A DNA stretch of 64,000 bases from Enoplosus armatus (GCF_043641665.1 NC_092184.1:501001-565000), one strand, 5' to 3'; shown: positions 37,331 through 49,611, counted from the stretch's first letter. The notes: generated from the sequence alone by a model not told the origin. Translations and numbers: made by a program.

Positions 37331-39189
37331 AGAATCAGTGTAGTCCAGCCCTATATATATTGAGCCTTCTTATCAGAAGCAGAGGACAAAGCAGAAGCCC
37401 TGCAATTTGAAAATGTATCATTTCAATGGATCACTGAATGGTGCGTTACTCCTGAGTAGAATAGTTAGCATACACAAGATTAGCTGAGATGCCCCAATTT
37501 GTTCTCAATGAACGAATGCAAGATTCCTCAAAGCTACCCCATCAGTATGATTTTACTTTTATTTACCCTTTGATCTTATTCATTATTGTATTTGCATAAA
37601 AAAAATGCCTGAAATTAAAATTCATTTTTGTCAAGAAATCAATATACAGTATTATCTCCATTGTAATTACAATTGGGGGGGGGGGTGGGGAGCTGGACCC
37701 ATTACCAACTCCATCTATGACCTCAGCATGTATGGACGAGTAAAGATTATTTTGTCATTATTTCCAAATATAATTTTCATATATTTCTTCACACTAAAAG
37801 TGAGGAGAATTGAAAATTCAAATTTTGACATTTAATACTACGCAATTTGCTCCTTTGGGGACAAGATGGTGTGATTGAACACTTTTATGTACCATGTTTG
37901 AACAGTGCAATGGTTTACCAACGTTTTTGTTTGGCCTGTACCTCAGTTTTTGGGTCTTGTACCTCATGAGACATCCCTCAAGTGTTTTGTATCAAATGTA
38001 CATTGTTTGCCAGCTAAGGAAGTCTCTTGTGAACAGGAATGGCTAATTACACATACCGCTGTCTGAAAAATGGGTTCAAATGCTTTCATTTATTGACTTG
38101 CAGGGAAATAAAACCCTTTATTGCCTGTGTCACTGGATAGTCAATACACCAATCCCATTCACTGGCTCAAAACCAGTTTGCTAATCTGTGTATCCAGTTT
38201 CCACTCATTGGTTTTCAGACAGATTGTGAGCAGAAAACACTCATGCAGGTGAATCACTCAGTACCATATAGGCTTTGATGATTCCAGGCCCGCAGGTCCT
38301 CTGAAGGACCCTATTTCAGCTTCTAATGGTACAGAGAAATGGATTTCAGGCATAGCAGATAGTATCTTTGTGTTTTTGTCTGGGAGAGATGAAAGGAGGC
38401 CGAGCTTCATATATGTGGCTGTGAAGATTGTGACTTGCTGCCTTTCTCATCTTCACCCCATTCTACAGAATTAATGACAGCAGCTCTATCATGCTATGGA
38501 CTGGAGGCTGGAGAGACAGTGGGGATTGTGAATGAAGGAAGGGGGATTACAGTGTTGAATCCCCAAATGGAATTCGGTTCTCTTTCTCGTTGGAATAACT
38601 TGGTGGGGTTTCTCTCTCTGTACACAGTCATGTCCTTCTCTTTCCCTCTGTTTCCAAACTCTCCCCGCCCAAATCCTTTTATTTTTGCTCTGAAGATTGT
38701 TTTTTGCTTTTGAGTTTTTGAATTCTTTTACAATGGACACTGGCGAGTGGCCGGAAAGATGGGAGAAAGAAGGGGATAATGAAATGCAACAAAGTCTCTG
38801 TCCAGATTCAGACTGACTTTCAAACAAGCGTTGAAGTTGTTTGTTCTTAGTGTGTATATTTAAGGAGAACTCTGCTTTGCTGAATGCTTTCCTGACAGCC
38901 AAACTGAGTTAATGGGAGGTTTGCAAAATTGTTGTAAACGTCTGTTGTGTTTAAAACTTACTGAAATTAGTGCTTTTTGTGTTGATGCTGTTGTCTTTCG
39001 GATTTTTTTAAATGAAATTTGGCCAAATGATACATTTTGACAGCCACTCTCCCAAAAATCAAAAAATTAGAAAAATGATCAATGTTTTCAAATTAGACCA
39101 ATACCTTTACGTTGAAGATTAACTTATGCTCCTATGCACCTGTCCATCAAGATCACAATCAAAATTCCGTCCTCATACGTTGGACATGA
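37331..39189. other. Non-coding stretch
   Basis: No feature is recognised, apart from a G run at 37675-37685. The overlapping open frames at 38435-38902 lack any domain signature. Confidence 0.45.
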
Positions 39190-39433
39190 TATAATAATAT
39201 CTCTTAGTATGCGTTCAAAGCCTGGCAGCAGCGTTTTGCAGAAGTTGCAGTCTTTGGATGTTTTGCCAGCTGACACCACAATGAAGTGTGTTGCAATAGT
39301 CTCGATAAGACAAAAAGCATGGATGACTTTTTTCTAGATCTGCAGATGAGAGGAATAACGTGATCTCGGTTAAATGTCTTGGTTGGACAAAGCAGGACTG
39401 CACCGCTTCAGTCACCTGAACAACAAAAGACAA
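39190..39433 (-). mobile_element. Short LINE ORF fragment
   Basis: Minus strand 39355-39215 reads LFLSSADLEKSHPCFLSYRD and then YCNTLHCGVSWQNIQRLQLL followed by QNAAARL. This matches the usual ...LEKVIHAFI.SRLDYCN...RLQL.QNAAARVL segment downstream of the RT catalytic domain in teleost LINEs. The conserved SRLDYCN reads SYRDYCN here. It is truncated on both sides. The fragment at 60925-61560 carries an overlapping segment and may be from the same family. Confidence 0.8.
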
Positions 39434-39589
39434 CTTGAGTCAAAAATGTATTTAATTTAACACAACACTATGAGTAGTTGAGCTGAAATACTCACTGAAG
39501 CATGGGGGCTTTTGCATTCTATTATATAGTATTTTACTGAGTCCAAGGAACATCTTTAGCCACTCTAGCAGCATAGCCGTAGGGTTGCC

Positions 39590-40170
39590 AACATCGGTTG
39601 GACGCTTCACCATTTTGGTCCAGACTGAAATATCTCAACAACTATTGGATGGATTGTCATGATCCCCTGACTTTTCTAGTGCCATTGTCAGCTCAAAATT
39701 TCAATTTGTCCAAATACTTGCAGATGGTGATCATGGTAAACATTATACGTGCTAAATATTAGCATGTTAAAACTGCCAGTGTTAGCATGCTGGGGTTAGC
39801 ATTTATCTCAAAGCACTCAATTACAACCTCACAGAGCTGCTCGTGTGGCTGTAGATTATTTTTTTATTTTTTATTACATATTATTTTCATATTTTCTCAT
39901 TTTTATGTGTCTGCATTTTACTCTTCACCTCTTGTTGTAATTATTTTCTCTAAAATATTCAAATTCAAGTAAAGTAAGAACAACAACAAAGGCATTAGGG
40001 GGCATTAGCGAATGTTAGCATGCTAACACACTAAACTAAGATGATGACCATGGTAATCATTAGGATTTTCACTTAGTCATTGTTAGCATGTTAGCATGCT
40101 TAGGTTAGAATTTAGCTCAAAGCACCACTGTGCCTAAGTACAGTGCCACAGAGCCACTGGTGTGGCCGTA
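39590..40170. repeat. Dispersed repeat with duplicated GTTAGCATGCT unit
   Basis: Starts with phrases shared with 18965-19400 (GAAATATCTCAACAACTATT, GATGGATTGTCATGAT). It then has two direct copies of one unit, at 39781-39852 and about 40090-40170. Each runs from TTAGCATGC through GGTTAG and CTCAAAGCAC to CACAGAG, GTGTGGC and GTA. The TTAGCATG motif occurs several more times between them. A short similar piece is at about 61731-61755. Confidence 0.6.
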
Positions 40171-40455
40171 TACTCTTAGACTTGTTAGATATGAGGCATG
40201 CCTTCATCAGTCAAAACTTATAGACTGCATATCGTATTTATTGACTTGCCCTTGTACTTGGTTACTTGGCTAAAGCACAGCATCAGTGTGTATAATCGCT
40301 GCAATTCTGATTTTGATTAATTTTGTACTGTTTTGAATGAATCTCCATCCAATCGTTCCTGAGGACAATGACTACCGCAGTGATGGAACACCGATATTCA
40401 TGATTACAACAATAAAAATGTGTCTTGTAAGGGCTGTGATGAGTTTACTCTGTGA

Positions 40456-40492
<37 letters not shown>

Positions 40493-41420
40493 TAAAGTAT
40501 GTGTGTGTCAGGTGATCCATCACGTTTGCCGGCAGTAAGCAGCTATGGTGGTGAAGTGCTTGATCTTCCCCAAAGCTGCAACCCGCTGATAGGTCCCACA
40601 TCTCAGCGCACCACCCCTCATATTTCTTCATCTAATTGAACTGCAGCTTGTCAGCGTGTCATTTGTATACGACCACCACCTCCTCCACATTTACGGCATT
40701 CTGATTACTTAGCTCCAGGCTTCCCGACACATCCTAAGTAATGACTTTGCTCCTAATTTTTCTTATCCATTCATATTTGTCTCTTCCTTGTCTCGTCCTC
40801 CACCTCACTCTGTCTGTATTTCTCTACCTTTTCTCTTCTAGTGGTTGTTTTCTTGTGCCGCCCCTCTCTCTTTCTCTTCCTCTCTCCATCCCCTCCAGCC
40901 CCTGATGAAGTCAAATAGTCTCTGTCCGTCCTCCAGTGAGGCTGCACACTGTTTTTTTGTAGCAGTCTGTTGGCAGGGAACATCTTGTTTAGTTATGCTG
41001 CTGGATCTCAGGATTAATGCAGACAGTAGGCGGACAGATCGAAGGTGACAGATGGACTGGAGCTGCTGGACACTGGTAGACTGGCAGTGTGCAGCCCACC
41101 AGAAAGTCTGAGCAAGGGTGAATATACATCAGAACTCCAGATCAGAAGTTTGACTGAGTCCCGTCAAACTACAGTCGGAATAAAGGTCTGTCAGTGGTGA
41201 TGTCATTGGCTATTACAGCTGCCCTATCAAAGAAAACACACGTCCTATTAACCTACATGGAAATCATATTTTCACTTACTTTACAGATAGTTTCAGTTTT
41301 ATGTGACAAGGTTTTGAGATTCAGCTCTTCCTCTGAAACTTCTGCCTCCAGACCAACACAGTGGATGTGAATGTAATTTCATTAGTACTCCCCAAATCAA
41401 AGATAAATTACATTTGAAGG
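40171..41420. other. Non-coding stretch with TG repeat
   Basis: No gene is recognised. It contains the TG repeat at 40457-40491 and pyrimidine-rich sequence around 40780-40900. Confidence 0.45.
40457..40491. repeat. (TG)n microsatellite
   Basis: Uninterrupted TG run of about 35 bp. Confidence 0.95.
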
Positions 41421-41545
41421 GCCGCCCCATGGTTTAAGGGTTAACGGCAACCATGGACAACAACATCCGCAGTTTGAGTCTGGTCGGGAACCTTTGTTGC
41501 ATCTCTCGTTCCCTCATTTGCTATTATCTCGTCACATTAAATACA
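41421..41545 (+). repeat. SINE-like repeat
   Basis: GGCCGCCCCATGGTTTAAGG is followed 45-50 bp later by a box-B-like CAGTTTGAGTCTGG and then GGGAACCTTTGTTGCATCTC. This order is common in teleost tRNA-derived short repeats. The A box is poor and there is no clear poly-A tail, so the SINE label is tentative. Confidence 0.4.
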
Positions 41546-44500
41546 TTTGAAACACTCAACAGCAATGTGTCTTACAGAAACAAACAAACCTCACTGTCTT
41601 CATAACGTCTAGTTCTTTGGTAGGAGGTAGTTCCAGAGAAAACTGCTGTAATTTGGGTGGACCGACCGTTTAATCATCCCTTTATCATACCGTGGTTGCC
41701 ATGGGACGAATTCCACTTACTTATCATGCACCCCATTTGATCAGATTTAAATCTGGTTGGGAATGGTCACCAAACGGAAAGTGAGCACATTCATATCAAG
41801 CTGAACTTACAATCAGCTGGTAGCTGAACCTGAAGATTTCATGAAGGACTTAAACTTTTTCAACGCCGTTATCTTTCATTTACCTTTGAGGCTGAGTGCC
41901 AATTATGGTATTATTTCTGGTATTATTTGTCATAAAAGGCTTTTAATATATAATTACAGCACTGTGGGATTTTATGTAATTTTGTACTACCTTGCCCAGG
42001 TCTCCCTTGGACAGACATAATAATAACTACTGCTTATCAGAAAGTTTCTCTTGAAGTCCAGTTCGAGCCAAAATACTGTGAAAGTCTGAGGTTGCACAGA
42101 TGGTCTAAACCAAAAGTGAGAGCAGTGTAGGCCTGAGTGATACAGTAAAAAGCAATCAATTTGAATATTTTCTTACATATAATATAATAAAACAGATTTT
42201 CAAAGCAACTACTGTTGTGCATTACATGATAACACATTCTTGTGTCAAAAAAGCAAACAAACTTAACAGATGGTGGTGGTTTTCAACTACAGCTTTGCTC
42301 AGAATCATGGCAGAATCAAACATGATTTTGCTGACATTTGATTAATCATAACCCGTTCTAGAGCAATGAGAAACTTTTTTTGTAACACAGACGTCTTGAC
42401 AAGATTATTTGAATAGTTATAGCTATATACTTCACCACTGTTGGTACAAATTTTCTGAAATGTAGGGCTGGGTATCGTACCTCAACAGTTATTTGGTATC
42501 AGCTAAAGTGTGTGTTTTTTTTTAGAATAGAAAATCATTGTTATACTATTTTATTTAAGATCTCAAATGGCTGCATGTGTTTAGACAATATTCAACATTT
42601 GAGAACTTTGGCTTAAAAGATATCCAAAAAGGCACCATTTTTGTACATCTTACGCTTTGAAGCATTATTCTACTGGAATCTACATATACTTATGTAAGTG
42701 TATAGTTTCAGCAATACACAGAAACAAATGACATTTTCTAAATGGAGTTTTGCTTACTGAATGTCAATGCTCTCTGTATAGGGTAACTTGTGTTTCATAG
42801 AAATTCAAATTCAAATGAGGTTTTAAACAAACCTGCAGCTTGTGTTTAAACAGGCGAATAGTGCTTCTACATGTTTGCTGAAGACTGTAAGAATACAATT
42901 CCTCCCTGCTTGTTATCTCTGCACAAACACACACATTGGCAATGGCCACTTCCATTTTACTTCACTGTTAACAGCATATACCTGTGTGCTCGCCACAACA
43001 TCCAGTTATCAATCTGTTCCCAGTTAGCATTCAATCATTTCCACAGGTCTGAATGAATTTATGCTAGGTCAGACATATCCAGCTTAGAGAGCATTGCTTT
43101 GTGTTGTCTCAGCAAGTACTCTCCCTCTAAATCACAATTCCTGGCATTGCTGAGGCGTAAGGCTGCCAAACAATTTCCATTTGCCGTTTGATAGGTGGAT
43201 AAAGGCTTCTCTCTAGGGCTGTCTTGTTTTTTTTACATTAATTTGTTTGCCATCCATGGCTGGAAAAGTGACAGCCGCCAGAACCTGAGCGGAGTCTGAA
43301 TCCTCCCTGATTATTGCTACACTTAGAGCAAGAGCAGGGTCCCTGTCTCTCAGCGTTTTTGGCACAAGCAGCGAACAAAATCAAATGCAATAAAAGCATG
43401 TCTGGATTAGAGCTTGTTAAGCGAGAGAAGAGCCTTTAATTGCTCAGGCTTTGTACAGCTTCACAAAGAGCCGGCATTGCTAATCTGTAGCTCAAGGGTG
43501 AATGTTTGTGACGAAACAAGCAAAGATGTAAAGAGAGGTGGAGGGGAAAGAAAGGCCTTTCAGGAAGGAGGATTTGAACAGAGTTGACGACAAAGACACA
43601 CAGTTTCATTTAGCTGCTGGCAGATTGTTTAGTTTTTCAATCATGACATGAGTCTGCAAGTTTGAGTCAGAATCCCTAGATTACACATCAGTGCTTTCAA
43701 AGGTTTGTGGGGAAACTACATACCAATCAGTTCTAACATTGTACTCACTAAAGTAATGGCTGAAATCTGGTAGCATGGTGACATCACTACAAAAAAAGTC
43801 TGACAGGGCAAAAAGCATGGGTCCCCTGGTTAGCCTAAGCAATCTGAAAGAGAAAATAAAGGCAAATGCAAAAAGGTCGAAAGACCACCTACCCAAAGCA
43901 ACTTCCATAAAGACACCTGCTGTGTGGAAAAAATCCGGAATGAATCCAGATAACCTTGTAGCGTTGTCAACATTAGCTCAAGCTAGATAATTGACCCAAC
44001 ACTCCCAGAGTGACAGACAGCTCACTAAGGTAAAGTCAGCTGGCTGAATCGTTACATGCAATGTCCGCTTTAGTCCGTGGGTCAGACGTAAGTTACCATC
44101 TGAGGTGGCAAAGGTTCAATGGGCCTGTGTTTCTCTTCACATTTCTGTGAACAAATTGATGTGTGATAGACCTGTCAAATGAGTCACTAAATATGTTTCA
44201 TAACCCATAACAGATATATTTAATGAGAACAGCCACAGTAACCTGGATGTAACGTGACGTTAAGTGAATCCTCAACAGAATACTCCAAGTCTCAGTTTCT
44301 CGCTCTCTCTCTGCAGCAGATGATCAATAACGTTATGTATCCAACATGTAATGCATGCATGAGCTAGCTTTTATCAAAAGATCAGAAGAAAATGGGACAA
44401 AACTGAGATTTAAGATTTTTTTTTCTCCAGCTACTCTTTACATTAACTAGCCTGTCCTCCATCCAACACGTTTGATAACAAATGATAGACCACATAAATT

Positions 44501-45605
44501 AACAAGGCCGCTGGCTATTTTGCCGTCTTGCAATCACTTACTAATGTTAGTGTTAAGGTTTGTTTTTAATAATTCTTTGAGAGTCCTCTTATTGAAGTGA
44601 GACATAATATCTTGAGGCTTAAGTTAGTGTTTTGGCAAGACTGAATAGTTGACGCTTACTCTGTGCAGCATAATTCTCTTATTGCAGAGCACTTGGCTGC
44701 AGCCAGGTCAGGTGTTTTTACCAGCCGTGTTATTTTCACCTTGTGAGTCTGTGCGTATGTCATCATGGCCAGATGTTGTCCTGGAGACACCTAATGTAGC
44801 TGAACGACCACAGAAGCGGTTTTGAGTGCTTTGCCAGGTCTTTATATGTCTGTCTGCCTGTGACCGTGCAACATTCAGTCACGAAACTTTACAGGTGTGC
44901 AGTTGAGATCAAAATGAAGGCCCGAGTTCAAAGGTCGGTGTGGTCCGAGCAAGGGCGCCGTAAGCAGGGAAGGGGCCATTGCCCCCCCATTGTTGGAGGG
45001 CCACTGATTCCCTCCCCGACACTGTTATGTACACTTAGCCACATACAGTATGGATGCCCGCTGCAGATATTCACATGTGCCACTGTTCCTCTTATCTGCT
45101 GCTAGAAAAACAGGCAGGGCAGCCTCTCTCTCAGAGAATCGCCTGTCTTCTCTCTGAGCAGCAGATCAATGCATCTGCACTGATATGGGCTGGAGCTGCC
45201 TATTGATCCACTCTGCCTCGTCTTTGTCCTCGTCGGTCATTATGGAGATGAGAGAGTGACCTTTTCCAGAGGTGTCAGAGAGGAAAGGAGACTGTTTAAC
45301 AGCTTTTAGGAGAATAAGGTACTGAGACACCGCTTCGCAGCACTGGTTAGAGTGATTTGTATGAGACAAGACTGAGCGCAAACACTGAGGTGCCTTTACT
45401 GTATATCACCACTCATATACATGTGAAATTCACCGTAAGATACTGTAACTCCCACTATGCCTCCAAGCACTTGGAGAAGTATAAATTAAAGTACCATTCA
45501 ACATAATGGCAGGTTCATCTCTATCATGTTCCACATATGGCCTGGCTTGTGTGTGTTCTGTGGAGAGATTTAAAGAAGAGTGATGTGTTTTTATTGTGGT
45601 GACAG
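41546..45605. other. Non-coding stretch
   Basis: No gene is supported. 42473-42500 (GGGCTGGGTATCGTAC) is a scrap of a common teleost repeat. 43260-43640 is GC-balanced and repeat-free and is listed as a possible conserved non-coding element. Confidence 0.45.
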
Positions 45606-45883
45606 TAGTAGTTGTATCAGCAGTAGTAGTGATAGTACTGATAACAATAGTATTGGTATTAATAACTGCACAGTAGCAATCATGGGTATAATAGCAGTAC
45701 TGTCGTAGGAGGCGTAATAGTAGCTGTTGTCATGTGTTGTAGTAATAGTAGTAGCTGATGGACATACTCAGAAACTGTAGGAATAGCAGTTGAAGTTTAG
45801 TAGTAGCAGTAAGTAGTAGGGAATTAGTGGTAGTAGTAGTGATATCAGGAGTAGTAGTAATACATTTTGTTGTTTTAATAGTA
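45606..45883. repeat. Imperfect TAG/GTA trinucleotide array
   Basis: Degenerate array of GTA/TAG triplets with interruptions. It ends with TAATAGTA, which is the left target-site copy of the hAT element that follows, and the array motif resumes after that element at 47161. Confidence 0.85.
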
Positions 45884-47160
45884 CAGGGTTACTCATTGTG
45901 CAGCTCGCGAGCCACATGCGGCTCGTCAAGCTTTAATTGCTGGCTTGCATGGTAGCTTATAACAATATAACACAGCCAATACATTTTTAAAAATGTGCTC
46001 CATAAATATACAATGAACAATACACTACAAACACGCAAACATCGGCATTATATTTCTCCTTTCACCTCAATGTTGTTTCCAAAAGGGGGGTAACTGTCAA
46101 ACCTGGCAACGCAGCACGGTTACAGCATTGTTTACACGACACCGGCTCACTTGACCGCAGTGCACGCTTGCAGGTCATGATAGGTCAGCTAGCCAGCGTG
46201 ACATGCACGGGGCACAAAATGGATAGATTTCTAATAAAAAAAAAGACAAAAACCAGACGGACAGACACACCGCGTTGTAAGGAATAGTGAAGATAAAGAG
46301 TCTGAGGAAGCAGCAAACGAAAATCAACATGAAGACGCCGGAGAGGAGACGAGCAGGCAAACGGCAGGTGTTCAGAGTAAAAAACGAAAGGTACGAGGCA
46401 TACAAGATGAGCACAGGAAATTTCAAGAGAAATGGACAGACGAATTCTTATTTGTTCTTCATGGCATGAACCCTCTGTGCTTAATATGCAAACAGACCCG
46501 CGCCTGTTTCAAACGAAGCAACTTGGAGAGCCATTTCAAAACGGCGCATCCAAAATTCAATGAAAGTTATCCGCCAGGCGAACTCAGAAAGAGAAAAACA
46601 GCACAGCTTACTGCTTCACTTTCTGAGCAGCAAAATCGTATCCACAGGACAACCTCTACTGCAGAGCGTTTAACAGAGGCGTCTTTTGAGATAGCGTGGA
46701 TTTTGGCGCGGGCAAAAAAAAACATTCTCAGACTGTGATGCAAAGGGTTGTGCATGTGGTAAATTATATTGTTTCAAGAGCACTAAACCTCAGACAGTTA
46801 ATTGAAGACTATGACACAGAGTACAGCGATTTAGTGATGCACAGTGAAGTAAGATGGTTGTCCCGTGGAAAGTTTGCTGGAGCGGTTTCTGAGCCTCCTT
46901 CCTGAAATTTGCACTTTCTTGGACAGCAAGGGGCAACACCAGCCAGAGTTGAAAGACCCACACTGGATCATACAGCTGATCAAATTTGGTCTTAATTGAA
47001 AATGTATTGGCTGTGTTGTTTATTTTTTTGTGGGATGACCAATTTATATGTAGAAATGCTCATCTGTGTGGGTGACTTGGTATATTGTCGTAAAAGTGGC
47101 TCTCCTCTTGACTTTGCTCTGCCAATGTGGCTCTTGTGAAAAAAATAGTGAGGATCACTG
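45884..47160 (+). mobile_element. hAT DNA transposon, internally deleted, with 8-bp target duplication
   Basis: The element is bounded by perfect 8-bp direct repeats TAATAGTA at 45876-45883 and 47161-47168, the duplication length expected for hAT. Its ends are imperfect inverted repeats: CAGGGTTACTCATTG at the left and, read inward from the right, CAGTGATCCTCACTA (10 of 15 match). A subterminal GAGCCACAT block also matches in inverted orientation (45911-45919 and about 47132-47124). It holds a broken transposase gene (separate entry). At 1277 bp it is too short for a complete autonomous hAT. It probably moved using another element's transposase, or decayed by deletion after insertion. Confidence 0.92.
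46219..46930 (+). pseudogene. Broken hAT transposase with N-terminal zinc finger
   Basis: Plus strand. A start MDRFLIKKKTKTRRTDTPRC at 46219 soon meets a stop. The frame resumes upstream of 46466 (FQEKWTDEFLFVLHG) and runs on through LCLICKQTRACFKRSNLESH, giving a C-x2-C-x14-H-x4-H finger, then KTAHPKFNESYPPGE to about 46730. Shifted into another frame, 46696-46890 continues with VMQRVVHVVNYIVSRALNLR and then VMHSEVRWLSRGK, the family's central block. The part between the finger and this block is mostly deleted, and the C-terminal dimerisation domain is missing. A short further piece, FLSLLPEICTFLDSKG, follows in yet another frame near 46887. It is non-functional. The group is similar to the remnant at 30589-31260. 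Confidence 0.88.
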
Positions 47161-47195
47161 TAATAGTATGTAGAGGTGCTTCCACTGCTAATGTT

Positions 47196-47637
47196 AAATG
47201 GTAAATGATCTCACTTATATAGCGCTTTTCAACATATACATTCAATATATATCACACTAAATCACAACGCACGTTACACATTAGGATGTTCTGGACCTTT
47301 GCTTGAGGAAATTTTCTCTAACTGGACCTCTTCGAATTTCAGTTGAATACCCCTGATATAGACACTATATATATATAGATACATATATATATATATATAT
47401 TACAAATGACTGCAACACGTGATTAAAAGAACCAATCATAAGCGATGGAAAAACAAACTGAACAGAGAGCTGTGTCTGTGTGACAAGGTTACTAAAACTG
47501 TATAGAAAGGTTTATCAGTGTTACTATTACTATGGGCGGCATGGTGGCACAGTGGTTAGCACTGTCGCACGGTTGGTGTGTGGTTTGGGAACCGTGAAGG
47601 TTGAAAAGCGCTATATAAGTGAGATCATTTACCATTT
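47196..47637. repeat. Segment flanked by perfect 38-bp inverted repeats
   Basis: 47196-47233 and 47600-47637 are exact reverse complements over 38 bp (AAATGGTAAATGATCTCACT... and its complement). The match extends outward with mismatches. The right arm ends a short copy of the GGGCGGCATGGTGGC repeat that starts at 47535 and lacks its middle. The left arm starts another copy in the opposite direction. An (AT)n tract lies between (47367-47400). This is either one non-autonomous element with these termini or two head-to-head insertions. Confidence 0.8.
47367..47400. repeat. (AT)n microsatellite
   Basis: AT dinucleotide run with two interruptions, between the inverted repeats at 47196 and 47600. 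Confidence 0.9.
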
Positions 47638-47769
47638 GACATTTACTATGTTATGCCTGTTACAAACAAGCATAGAAACAAAGAGTACAAATGGACAATG
47701 ACCAAAAACAGAACACTGAACACTTGATGAAGGTTTAAACTCTTTATTAAGAAAACCAGCATGAACCAG

Positions 47770-48160
47770 TCTTCCTCGCATGCTGTGTCCCACAATGCAA
47801 AGCGCCAGGGGTGTATTGCCATTGATGTTAAGTAAACTTTCACTTATTTCACCTTAGCAGTCAAAAATCCAAAGCCAAAATCTGTTTCTGAACAAATTTG
47901 AGGCGAGAAATAAGCAACCCAGTCACTGAGTCTTAGATCTAACTCATACCAGGCCTTCCGACTGTCGTAAAGCAGGGGCACCACAGGGGTCATAATACCT
48001 GCGTGATTATTACTTCCGCTTTCCAAAACAGAAACCGGCTAAGCCTGGCCAGGCATACTGCAAAATGAATTCATTTGACAGTTTCACACTGCATACTGCT
48101 ATGAAAAGCAGTGTGCATTTGTCGGTAGTATGTAGTAGGCGGTTCCGAATACAGCCCCAG
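47770..48160. repeat. Possible MITE remnant
   Basis: The right part has GCATACTGC repeated (about 48051 and 48092) and ends GTAGTATGTAGTAGGCGGTT followed by CCGAATACAGCC. The left part has GTGTCCCACAATGCAAAGCG. These phrases are usual in teleost non-autonomous DNA elements with ...TTCGAATACAGCC ends. No clean terminal repeats or target duplication were found. Confidence 0.35.
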
Positions 48161-49107
48161 ACAGGGGAAAACACAAGAGACAAAAGGGAAAACTGGATCT
48201 CAGGCAGGACTATGACTTTTTTTTAATTTTTATCACGTTTCCTGGAAAGAGCTATGTAACTTAATAATTATTGTAAGGAAAATGTGATTTTCCTGGCAGT
48301 AAGCGAGAGTGGTAGGACTTTTGAAGTAATAGTAACATTGGCAGTAAAAGTACCTCTGGTTGTTTTTCATGTATTCTTTAAGCAAATAAGGACTTCAACT
48401 GAAAAAGAAGCCATATGATATTCTAAATATCAAACATGCAAATCTAATTTTGATGTTTTGCTGTTTTGTTCTTTTTGAGGCTTTTACTGTCTAAACAGTG
48501 GCAGAACAACATGCTGTGCGACTAACAGAATACATGTTTCATTTAATTATTTGCTGCAGATGTCTGTGTTTCAAAAAAGGGTTTTTTGTTTGTCACTGTT
48601 GGTCTTGACTGCTATAACGTCCCCACTGTTAGATTTTTCATGAGCCACAGGGAGGCTGAGAAGCTTACGTTTGGATTTAATGATGGTGGCCTATACCTGC
48701 TATTATTAAGACTGCATGAATGAGTATCCTTCGCTGCGGGTGTTAGGAGCAGGATCAATACGATGAGGGAAATTTTAAAGTGGGTAACATTTTGCTACAG
48801 GCAACACTGGATTAAGAGTCTGGTTTGTATTCAGAAAGAGTGCGACAGGGGCCTTGCGATCAATTATGCCTCATATAAAAATCCAAAACATGCTGCAAAT
48901 ATGCTGTGTTTATGCATGAACTCGAGAATGAAAATGATTCTTATATTCTGACTATTCAATTCTATCAGGCTTGTGTTTCAGGCAGGCCTCTATTCATAAT
49001 TTCCCCCTGTTTTTGAATATATTTTATTGAGCGTTATATTGTATTAATGGTCTTGGAAACAGTAGTTTGACTTGGTTCAGAATCCAGCTTTTTCCATAGC
49101 ACCATCC
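48161..49107. other. Non-coding stretch
   Basis: Nothing recognisable. Confidence 0.45.
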
Positions 49108-49114
49108 ACTAATG

Positions 49115-49604
49115 TAAGGAGGATATCGCTGGTCATATTTCAAATTAAAAGTCCAGATAGAAAATGAATAGAGATAAAAAGAGATAAAAAGATTATTATT
49201 TTACGACACTACTAGGAATAACCAGGCCATAATTAAACTTAAAGATGAAATTGAAAATGGCAATGGAAATAAGAAAAGGTTATGGAAAAGCTTAAATAGA
49301 AAAAGCAAAATTATTATTTCCATTGCCATTTTCAATTGTTTACAATTTAAGCTTTCAGTTTGAGCATTTCCATTTTAGCTCCTGCATTTTAAATGTCACT
49401 TTTTTCATTGTCACTTTACATTTTCAAAAGATCATTTTACATTTTCAATTTGCTTTTTCAATTTCCTTCTTCTTTATGAGTTTAATTATGGCCTGATTAT
49501 TCCTAGTAGAGTACTAAAATAATCATCTTTTAAAATTTTTTTTAATCTCTATTCATTTTCTATTTGGACTTTTAATTTGAAATATCACCAACAATATCCT
49601 CCAT
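49115..49604. mobile_element. Foldback element with ~125-bp terminal inverted repeats
   Basis: 49115-49239 and 49480-49604 are inverted repeats of roughly 85 percent identity by eye. The exact inverted block AATTTGAAATAT/ATATTTCAAATT and the pair AATAACCAGGCCATAATTAA and TTAATTATGGCCTGATTATT are clear anchors. A second hairpin sits inside: 49249-49272 and 49314-49337 are perfect 24-bp inverted repeats with a 41-nt loop. The direct repeat ACTAATG flanks the element at 49108-49114 and 49605-49611, a candidate target-site duplication. No ORF is present. The superfamily is unknown; 7-8 bp would suit a hAT-related foldback. Confidence 0.85.
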
Positions 49605-49611
49605 ACTAATG

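Noticed and set aside
38435..38902. 92- and 137-codon open frames on opposite strands
   Set aside because: Low-information composition and no domain signature.
45606..45883. Regularly spaced short repeats as a CRISPR array
   Set aside because: It is a degenerate trinucleotide microsatellite in vertebrate DNA, with no spacers or cas genes.
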